From contig VGML01000146.1 in NCBI GenBank assembly GCA_016866415.1, positions 1-5,492 of the forward strand: a stretch of 5,492 nt of DNA. Direction: 5' to 3'. This document shows positions 1 to 5,150 of the stretch, piece after piece. Position 1 is the stretch's first letter, and the number at the start of each line of letters is the position of its first letter. The DNA is from Bacteroidota bacterium. GTDB taxonomy: Bacteria > Bacteroidota > Bacteroidia > Flavobacteriales_D > Crocinitomicaceae. A model generated the notes under the pieces. The model saw nothing but the letters and a program-made list of their open reading frames with translations, did not search any database and had not been told where the DNA came from. The position numbers were made by a program, and so were the translations under genes.

Positions 1-465
1 GACTCCTGAGGCTCTCGTATTTCTATAAAAAATATCAGCATAACCAGCCAAAGAGACAACCCCTTCTTGAATTCGAGCTCCACCCGAATCGTTCAATCCA
101 ATTACCGGAGCACCATTTTTCATAGCTAGATCCATGATGCGACAAATTTTTGCCGCGTGCGTTTCAGAAAGTGAACCTCCTAAAACAGTGAAATCTTGTG
201 AGAAAACATAAACCAATCGACCATGAATGGTTCCAAATCCAGTGATTACTCCGTCACCGGGATATTTTTGTTTCTCTAAACCAAAAGCAGTTGCTCGATG
301 TTCAACAAAAGCTCCAATTTCCTCGAATGAATTTTCATCCAACAAAATGCTTACTCGTTCACGAGCCGTAAGTTTAGCCTGTTGATGTTGTTTGTCAATT
401 CGATCTTGACCTCCACCAAGTTTAGCGTTAGCTCTTCGCTGGAGTAAATCTAGGTTTTTATCCAT
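1..465 (-). CDS. pccB: Acyl-CoA (propionyl-CoA) carboxylase, carboxyltransferase beta subunit, N-terminal part
   Basis: Translating the minus strand from the ATG at 465 gives 155 uninterrupted residues running off the left edge. The usual family length is about 510-520, so roughly the first 30% is present. The family transfers a carboxyl group from carboxybiotin to acyl-CoA, typically propionyl-CoA to methylmalonyl-CoA, in a cytoplasmic complex with a biotin-carrying alpha subunit. Visible family signatures are the N-terminal RRANAKLGGGQDRIDKQH stretch (residues 10-27), KLTARERV (31-38), PGDGVITGFGTI (69-80), FSQDFTVLGGSLSETHAAKI (88-107) and NDSGGARIQEG (125-135), the last being the oxyanion-forming acyl-CoA loop. 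The start is chosen because the alignment begins there and the upstream ATG is out of frame. It is divergent from the Fic gene. A methylmalonyl-CoA decarboxylase alpha subunit or a different acyl-CoA preference cannot be excluded from this fragment; the symbol is the most common assignment. Confidence 0.92.
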   Translation of the reverse strand, partial: MDKNLDLLQRRANAKLGGGQDRIDKQHQQAKLTARERVSILLDENSFEEIGAFVEHRATAFGLEKQKYPGDGVITGFGTIHGRLVYVFSQDFTVLGGSLSETHAAKICRIMDLAMKNGAPVIGLNDSGGARIQEGVVSLAGYADIFYRNTRASGV

Positions 466-470
466 AGCTA

Positions 471-478
471 CAAAAATA
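471..478 (-). promoter_or_regulatory. Candidate Bacteroidota -7 box for the carboxylase gene
   Basis: Read on the minus strand this is TATTTTTG, an exact match to the Bacteroidota -7 consensus TAnnTTTG. It ends 5 nt before the ATG at 465, so a transcript starting at the usual distance would be leaderless or nearly so. No TTG (-33) element is visible at the expected 17-23 nt upstream, and the region is A/T-rich, so a chance match is possible. Confidence 0.35.
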
Positions 479-545
479 AAAAATCATCTTTATTTATTGA
501 GATTCAGTGCTTGTTATTTGAAAAAATATTGAATAATCTGGTAAA

Positions 546-579
546 AGTCAATAAAAAATGACTAAATTTGTCATGACAA
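546..579. promoter_or_regulatory. Operator-like cluster of TGAC half-sites upstream of the XRE-Fic gene
   Basis: Four half-sites of the same core lie within 34 bp: AGTCA (546-550), TGACT (559-563), TTGTCA (568-573) and TGACAA (574-579). The last two form a perfect 12 bp palindrome, TTGTCATGACAA (568-579). A second overlapping near-palindrome is ATGACTAAATTTGTCAT (558-574), with one mismatched pair around a central A. A third pairing is AGTCA-N8-TGACT (546-563). These sites cover the -7 box at 563-570. XRE-type regulators usually bind such dyads as dimers, so autoregulation by the Fic fusion protein is the natural inference. The symmetry is seen directly; the binding protein is inferred. Confidence 0.5.
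563..570 (+). promoter_or_regulatory. Candidate -7 box for the XRE-Fic gene
   Basis: TAAATTTG matches TAnnTTTG exactly and ends 13 nt before the ATG at 584. This would give a leader of about 7 nt to that ATG, or about 16 nt to the alternative ATG at 593. No clear TTG -33 element lies 17-23 nt upstream. The box sits inside the palindrome cluster, so a bound repressor would block it. Confidence 0.45.
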
Positions 580-583
580 TAAA

Positions 584-1663
584 ATGCAAATCATGTTACT
601 CGAAAAAATTAGAATAGAAAAAAACATTAAAATCAAAGATCTAGCAGCAAAACTGAATATTGATTCAAGTTTAATGAGTCGTATTCTTTCTAACAAACGA
701 AAGCCTTCGATCGCACAACTAAAAATTCTATCTGAGTTTTTGGAAATCGATTTTAAAGAAATATTGAAAGAGTATTTAGCTGATGAAATACTTGGAGTGC
801 TAAAGGAATACCCAACAATTGCAAAAGATGTATTAATCGTTGCTGAGGAGAGGATCCATTATTTGTCTGGAAAAGATCGATTTAAAACGATTTCGCTTTC
901 GAAGCAATTAACTTCAAGGTTGAAGAATCTGAATGAATTGAGTAAAAAATGGAAGAATATAAAACCATTAAATGAAATTCAATTGCGTAAAATGGAAGAG
1001 TATTTTTTCACATCATACACTTATGAAAGTAATCGTATAGAGGGAAATACGTTGACCTTACAGGAAACCCATTTAGTAATAAATGAAGGAATTACCATTG
1101 GAGGGAAAAGTATGCGAGAGCATTTGGAGCTTGTTAATCACAAAGAAGCGATTGAATTTATTTTGGATTTAGTTCAAAATAAAATTCCTTTCAATGCTTT
1201 CAGATTGAAACAAATTCATCAAATAATTCTTAAGGGAGTGGATGATCGAAATGCTGGGGTTTATCGCAATTTACCTGTTCGAATTTCAGGAAGTTCTCAC
1301 GTTCCGCCAGAGCCTTATTTGATTGAAAAAATGATGGAGGATTACTTCATTTTCTATGAAACTCAAAAAGAGATTCTTCATCCAGTTATTTTGGCTGCAG
1401 AAATGCATGAGCGCTTAGTAACCATTCATCCTTTCATTGATGGTAATGGAAGAACTTCTCGTTTGGTCATGAATTTGATTTTACTAAAAAGTGGTTTTAC
1501 CATTGCTAATTTGAAAGGTAATTTCAATGATCGCATGAGATATTACAAAGCTTTGGAACAAGTTCAAGTTAATCACGAAAGCGATTTGTTTTATGAATTG
1601 ATTACGGAGCATGCGGAATCCTCGCTAAAAGAGCATTTGCATTTGGCTGGGTCAGAAAGTTAA
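584..1663 (+). CDS. XRE-type helix-turn-helix / Fic-domain fusion protein (putative self-inhibited AMP-transferase)
   Basis: A 359-residue cytoplasmic protein. Residues about 4-60 form an XRE/HTH_3 DNA-binding domain (IKDLAAKLNIDSSLMSRIL, 17-35, then NKRKPS). Residues 61-130 are a predicted helical linker. The Fic part carries the class II inhibitory-helix motif S149-NRI-E153-G154. In class II Fic enzymes this glutamate blocks productive ATP binding. The flap around VRISGSSHVPPEP (232-244) would align the target. The active-site motif HPFIDGNGRTSR (282-293) is intact: catalytic His282, metal ligand Asp286, phosphate-binding Gly287-Asn288-Gly289-Arg290, and Arg293. Fic enzymes usually transfer AMP to a Ser, Thr or Tyr of a target protein; the target here is unknown. 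No separate antitoxin gene is present, as expected for built-in inhibition. The start at 584 is preferred, but Met4 (593) is also possible. There is no Shine-Dalgarno. The gene is monocistronic and its stop overlaps the convergent neighbour. A purely regulatory role of the fusion is possible. Confidence 0.95.
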   Translation: MQIMLLEKIRIEKNIKIKDLAAKLNIDSSLMSRILSNKRKPSIAQLKILSEFLEIDFKEILKEYLADEILGVLKEYPTIAKDVLIVAEERIHYLSGKDRFKTISLSKQLTSRLKNLNELSKKWKNIKPLNEIQLRKMEEYFFTSYTYESNRIEGNTLTLQETHLVINEGITIGGKSMREHLELVNHKEAIEFILDLVQNKIPFNAFRLKQIHQIILKGVDDRNAGVYRNLPVRISGSSHVPPEPYLIEKMMEDYFIFYETQKEILHPVILAAEMHERLVTIHPFIDGNGRTSRLVMNLILLKSGFTIANLKGNFNDRMRYYKALEQVQVNHESDLFYELITEHAESSLKEHLHLAGSES

Positions 1664-4110
1664 ATTGATTTCTTTCTTGAGAAGAGTTTTTTTGCGTCAA
1701 GGTAGTCGAGCCAATAAATTACCTTTACTGAAACACTGTTTGTTGGACCATTATTAAAAGTTGAACGCAAGTTGTAAAAGTAATTCTCGGCTACCTTATC
1801 ATCCGATGTGAATATCGAATTTTTCCAAACGACGTTGATTTCGCTTCCTGGAAGAAATACCCAACGATAAACTAAATCAATTGTAAATGCATTGAAATTG
1901 ATATTATATGCTGAATTTCCGTTTTCATCCAAGCCACTGAAATCATTTAATGTAGAAACACTTCCGTCTAAATTTAACTTTGAAAATGAAAGGTATTTGA
2001 TTGACGAACGATAATGTCTTAATCTAAACGTCAATCCCATTCGATTTGTAATGTTATAATCTAGGTTGATTGAGCTCGTAATGTCAATTCGATTTCTAGT
2101 TCCGAAAACTATTTCACTAGTTGTGTCGACTGGAATTCCAAACGGAACAGCATAACCTTGTGAGTTTAATTGAAAGTTTTGTGTCCACTCAGGAATTATA
2201 AAAATATGATCTGATAAACGAAATCTTGGTTTGATGTTGTAATCAAATTCTTTCCAATTTATTGCGGAGATAAATGAATAATTCGCTCCTGCGTCCAAAG
2301 CTACTTTTTTCTGATAATTCGATGAAACCCATCCACCAATTGTTTGCCAAGAAGGATAATTGAAAACTCGTCCCCACATTCTTGGTTCGAAGTAATCTCG
2401 ATAATCGGTGAAAGCACCATTCAATCGAATTCCAGCAGCGTTGAATTTACTTGAAACCACAACAAAATTCCCATCCCAATAGGAGCCTGTGTAAACATTA
2501 GGATTATACAAGCGACTCATTGAAACGGAACCACTGAATATTACTCGAGTTAGCCTCGACCATTTTGGATTGAATATGCGATATGCGCTCGACAGATCAA
2601 TATTTCTTCTGTTATTCATCGCATTGAATCCGAGGTCATTTGGGTCGTATGTATCCGACTCTTCTAAATACCCAACTCCATAAATAAATGCGCCTCGTTG
2701 TTTCCCACAATTGAAATTGTAATTATAACCCAATTCAGTTGATGCTTTATTGAATTTAGCTGAAAGCGTTGTTTTTCCATTGAAATTGAACTTATTATCT
2801 TTCGTGTTGACATTGAAATTAAATGCGCTGACATTGGCATCGTAAAAACTTCCTGCCCGCCAAACATTCGTATTTGTAAACGTAATGGAGCTGTTATTCT
2901 TTAAATTTTGATCAAAAACCAATACGTTGTAATTCGTCAAAGGCGAAGCCAAAATTTCTCGTTCTTCTTTCGTGTTTTTATTCACTGCTGTAGCGTATTG
3001 TGGAGCTGTAATCCCGTTAAAAACGCCTACTCCAAGTCCATTTTTCAATCTTCCAGAAACCTTACTTGCATTATATAATTGCGTTGCGGATGCCAAATTT
3101 GAAAGGTATTCGTCATCATTTAATAAGGTTTGAAGTACGGATTGAGGAGCTTGAACACCAATTCTACGACTGTAAAACAAGCCAGCTTTTGTAAAGAGTT
3201 CTGTTCCTTCTGTAAAAAATTGCCGATTTTCATTAAACTGGATTTCAAATGGACTAATATTCAAAACTTGCTGATCGAAAACGACTTGACCAAAGTCAGG
3301 TACAAGTGTCACATCAAGAGTTAATGCCTCATTTATTCCGTATTTAATGTCCATTCCACCATTAATAGAAGTTGTTGTTCCATCAGCTTTGGAATGATTC
3401 ACGTAGGATGAAACATAGGGCATTAGTGCTAAGCGAAGTGGTGGGTCTATATCTTCAATACCAACCACAGCACCAGCCTCTAGTAGGTAGTTTTCTAAAT
3501 CCGGATTAACCGGGCTCCACGTTGATTCTTCCCGATAGCGACTAATTTGACGCGAGAAATTAATTCCCCAATCTTGGACTTGTTTCTTCGGGAAACGGAT
3601 TGCGGAAAATGGAATTTTAATTTCAGCTATCCAGGCTGTATCAGTTATTTTGACAACGCTGTTCCAGACCAAATTCAATTGATCATTAAATTCCGTACTT
3701 GCAATTTTAAAATCGAGTTGAACGCCTTGACTTGTAACGCCAAATCCAAAACCATTTTGGTCATCATTGTAAGTATCCAAGAATATTCCAAATGCATCCA
3801 AGTTGGCATTGTAATCATCTCGTAAGGATAAAACTTGAGAAACTGAATCTTTTTGATCGTAGCAAATAGCGGCAAAATAAATCGCTTCGTCGTCATAGCA
3901 AATTGCGACTTTCGTATCACGTGAGGCGGGTTTTCCCGGATAAGGTTTGACTTGTGTAAAGCTATTTGAATAGGATACCGAAGACCAAGAAGGCTCATTA
4001 AGTTCTCCATCGATGGAAATTTTTTCTTTTATGTGTTTGGCTTCCAATTTCTTTTGAGCGAAAATTGGGGTAATCACAAAGAATAATATTAGAACCAATG
4101 CTGATTTCAC
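1660..4110 (-). CDS. Exported CBM9-like / DUF5916 outer-membrane beta-barrel protein
   Basis: An 816-residue protein. Residues 1-18 are a type I signal peptide ending IFA|Q, typical of Bacteroidota. Residues about 22-215 resemble a family 9 carbohydrate-binding (CBM9-like) domain: IDGELNEPSW (33-42), YDDEAIYFA (72-80), WIAEIKIPFSAIRF (160-173), WGINFSRQISRY (181-192). Residues about 225-816 match DUF5916, with the hallmark PDFGQV (271-276) and NENRQFFTEG (293-302), then many alternating aromatic/polar strands consistent with a barrel. LPGSEINVVWKNS lies near the C-terminus. The function of the family is not established; binding or passage of a glycan or other envelope ligand is inference. The start codon is GTG (4108-4110). 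An in-frame stop lies upstream with no ATG between, and the first internal Met (about 230) would remove the signal peptide and the CBM9 domain. No T9SS sorting domain is visible. It follows the DUF5715 gene by 88 bp. Confidence 0.92.
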   Translation of the reverse strand: MKSALVLILFFVITPIFAQKKLEAKHIKEKISIDGELNEPSWSSVSYSNSFTQVKPYPGKPASRDTKVAICYDDEAIYFAAICYDQKDSVSQVLSLRDDYNANLDAFGIFLDTYNDDQNGFGFGVTSQGVQLDFKIASTEFNDQLNLVWNSVVKITDTAWIAEIKIPFSAIRFPKKQVQDWGINFSRQISRYREESTWSPVNPDLENYLLEAGAVVGIEDIDPPLRLALMPYVSSYVNHSKADGTTTSINGGMDIKYGINEALTLDVTLVPDFGQVVFDQQVLNISPFEIQFNENRQFFTEGTELFTKAGLFYSRRIGVQAPQSVLQTLLNDDEYLSNLASATQLYNASKVSGRLKNGLGVGVFNGITAPQYATAVNKNTKEEREILASPLTNYNVLVFDQNLKNNSSITFTNTNVWRAGSFYDANVSAFNFNVNTKDNKFNFNGKTTLSAKFNKASTELGYNYNFNCGKQRGAFIYGVGYLEESDTYDPNDLGFNAMNNRRNIDLSSAYRIFNPKWSRLTRVIFSGSVSMSRLYNPNVYTGSYWDGNFVVVSSKFNAAGIRLNGAFTDYRDYFEPRMWGRVFNYPSWQTIGGWVSSNYQKKVALDAGANYSFISAINWKEFDYNIKPRFRLSDHIFIIPEWTQNFQLNSQGYAVPFGIPVDTTSEIVFGTRNRIDITSSINLDYNITNRMGLTFRLRHYRSSIKYLSFSKLNLDGSVSTLNDFSGLDENGNSAYNINFNAFTIDLVYRWVFLPGSEINVVWKNSIFTSDDKVAENYFYNLRSTFNNGPTNSVSVKVIYWLDYLDAKKLFSRKKSI

Positions 4111-4115
4111 GGCCT

Positions 4116-4123
4116 CAAAAGTA
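4116..4123 (-). promoter_or_regulatory. Candidate -7 box for the DUF5916 gene
   Basis: Read on the minus strand this is TACTTTTG, an exact TAnnTTTG match, ending 5 nt before the GTG start at 4110. No TTG is found 17-23 nt further upstream. It lies in the 88 bp gap after the DUF5715 gene (4111-4198), which holds no gene and no convincing terminator, so the gene may be read both from here and by read-through. Confidence 0.4.
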
Positions 4124-4198
4124 GTTGATTGTTTTCAGATAAACCTAAAAAAATGACAAGAGGTTGAATCGAATTTTGTAAGGAATTTTTGTTGGATT

Positions 4199-4882
4199 TT
4201 ATTTTTTAGCGACAACGTGCAAGCATTCTTCCCAACGCTCAAATGTTACCCAACAGCGTTTTTCATTTTTTAAGTCCAACAAAATCTTTGAAATGGTTTC
4301 TTGCAAATAGGTTAGTTCGCAATTGTCAATGGCTCGTGGCGTGTTGAAACGTGAGAATGAAAAATCAAAACTATTTCCGTTCAAATGTGGACTTCGTTTA
4401 ACTGCCGTTCTGTTGTTCTTTACCAATTTCGAAACCGTGTAAAGTGTTCTGGTCATTGAAGTTACAATCAATTTTGAGCCTTCGAGTGGTGTTTTATTCA
4501 GTGCTTTTTCAAATCGAATTCCAATGGTGTCCAATAGATTTTTAGAGTAGGGAGTAAGCACCGCGTAGGAGAATTGGAACGTATCAAGAACAAAACCTTT
4601 ATTCTCAGAAACTCCGACCAAAAGTCCAGATTTAATTTTTCTCCGCAGCGACTTCAAATCGTGTGAAGCTTTGACTCCTTCTTTTTCTGATACAAAGATA
4701 TAGTCTTTTAAGAAATTGTTTAAAGATGAACTGTATTGATTCTTTTCATATGCCTCGCAATCGAATTCATCACTGATATTGAAAATCGTTCGGATTTTTC
4801 GATTGATTTTATCTTTTTGAGTCAAGCCAATTCCGATGAGTGAAATAGAAATTACGAGTGTGGCTGTTGTGAAAAGTTTCAT
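4199..4882 (-). CDS. DUF5715 family protein, putative VanY/M15-like zinc peptidase of the envelope
   Basis: A 227-residue protein. Residues 5-21 are hydrophobic (signal peptide or N-terminal anchor; no clear A-x-A site and no lipobox). The C-terminal half has the ligand pattern of the VanY/M15 D-Ala-D-Ala carboxypeptidase fold. VTSMTRT (140-146) holds the conserved Arg145. SPHLNGNSFD (164-173) fits SxHxxGxxxD, giving His166 and Asp173 as zinc ligands. Glu219-Cys-Leu-His222 gives the catalytic glutamate and third ligand. All key positions are present, so it could be an active peptidoglycan or peptide hydrolase; the substrate is unknown. The family call is from memory of the pattern (L-VTS-RT ... 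N ... S-H-x-x-G-x-x-F-D). Four cysteines (42, 188, 210, 220) could form disulfides in the periplasm. The ATG start immediately precedes the hydrophobic segment and has a -7-like box close upstream. It is first in a possible two-gene minus-strand unit with the DUF5916 gene. Confidence 0.85.
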   Translation of the reverse strand: MKLFTTATLVISISLIGIGLTQKDKINRKIRTIFNISDEFDCEAYEKNQYSSSLNNFLKDYIFVSEKEGVKASHDLKSLRRKIKSGLLVGVSENKGFVLDTFQFSYAVLTPYSKNLLDTIGIRFEKALNKTPLEGSKLIVTSMTRTLYTVSKLVKNNRTAVKRSPHLNGNSFDFSFSRFNTPRAIDNCELTYLQETISKILLDLKNEKRCWVTFERWEECLHVVAKK

Positions 4883-4889
4883 GCTTTTG

Positions 4890-4922
4890 TAAAGATAGGG
4901 TCTTTTTGTTTTTTGATATCAA
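4890..4922 (-). promoter_or_regulatory. Candidate promoter of the DUF5715 gene with overlapping palindrome
   Basis: On the minus strand TTG (4922-4920) is followed after 22 nt by TATCTTTA (4897-4890). This matches TAnnTTTG at all but the last base, and the spacing falls in the 17-23 nt range reported for Bacteroidota promoters. The box ends 7 nt before the ATG at 4882. A perfect 10 bp palindrome, TTGATATCAA (4913-4922), contains the -33 TTG and could be an operator. Confidence 0.45.
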
Positions 4923-5043
4923 GGTCGGAAAAGTAAGTGGCTTTGGCATTTGAAATTTAATTTGGCAATGAAACCTAAATCATTAAGGAACTTTAGAAAA
5001 TTGAAAATTTTGCCAGCTTCGCGGTAAATTATCTAATTGTCAA

Positions 5044-5065
5044 ACCTGCCCGACGGCAGGCAGGT
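5044..5065. repeat. CCTGCC/GGCAGG palindromic element of the Bacteroidota dispersed type
   Basis: ACCTGCC (5044-5050) pairs perfectly with GGCAGGT (5059-5065) across an 8 nt loop. Alternatively CCTGCC (5045-5050) pairs with GGCAGG (5055-5060) across CGAC, so two hairpins compete. It stands out as GC-rich inside AT-rich DNA and has no T-tract, so it is not a classical terminator. From memory, palindromes of this form are scattered in many copies through Bacteroidota genomes and yield spurious peptides like LPDGRQ, as it does here. Copy number in this genome cannot be seen from one window. Confidence 0.65.
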
Positions 5066-5087
5066 GAATCAAATAAATTATTTTATG

Positions 5088-5149
5088 ATTTTTGCTGCGT
5101 TCGGCAGCCCTCAAACAAGTTTGGTTCTGCGCTCACTTTTCGCAAAAAT
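5088..5149. repeat. Nested inverted repeats, possible small dispersed element
   Basis: An outer 8 bp inverted repeat ATTTTTGC (5088-5095) / GCAAAAAT (5142-5149) encloses two smaller hairpins: GCTGC-GTTCG-GCAGC (5094-5108) and CAAAC-AA-GTTTG (5112-5123). The last has only a 2 nt centre, so it is better viewed as a DNA palindrome. The element ends 1 bp from the stop codon of the FSMPD pseudogene. It could be a non-autonomous mobile or REP-like repeat, or a transcript-end structure; a U-tract is lacking on both strands. Confidence 0.4.
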
Positions 5150-5150
5150 T

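Larger units (their letters stand above)
4883..5150. other. Non-coding interval between the DUF5715 gene and the FSMPD pseudogene
   Basis: No credible gene is seen on either strand. Contents in order: the DUF5715 promoter (to 4922); a TTTGGCA direct repeat at 4942-4948 and 4961-4967 with a 19 bp period; an A/T-rich stretch with no clear structure (about 4970-5040); then two palindromic blocks at 5044-5065 and 5088-5149. A short plus-strand reading frame from 5037 runs through both repeats and antisense to the pseudogene, and is not regarded as real. Confidence 0.6.

Noticed and set aside
466..583. CRISPR array, tRNA or small RNA gene in the divergent gap
   Set aside because: No spaced identical repeats, cloverleaf or strong hairpin is present; the only structure is the short TGAC dyads.
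584..1663. Fic toxin with a separate antitoxin partner (class I system)
   Set aside because: There is no small adjacent gene, and the inhibitory motif is inside the Fic protein itself.
1671..1693. TCTT/AAGA hairpin followed by seven T residues just after the Fic stop codon, as a rho-independent terminator
   Set aside because: The stem is only about 4 bp, A/T-only and with a 7 nt loop, too weak to call; the T-run is also coding for lysines on the other strand.
2664..2867. 67-codon minus-strand open frame
   Set aside because: It lies wholly inside the DUF5916 gene in another frame and shows no recognisable domain; a shadow frame.
3130..3825. Two plus-strand open frames of 64 and 92 codons (3130-3324 and 3547-3825)
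   Set aside because: Both are antisense to the DUF5916 coding region, have no promoter or domain evidence, and read as low-similarity shadow peptides.
3675..4010. 111-codon minus-strand open frame
   Set aside because: It overlaps the CBM9-like region of the DUF5916 gene in another frame, while the real frame there has clear family motifs.
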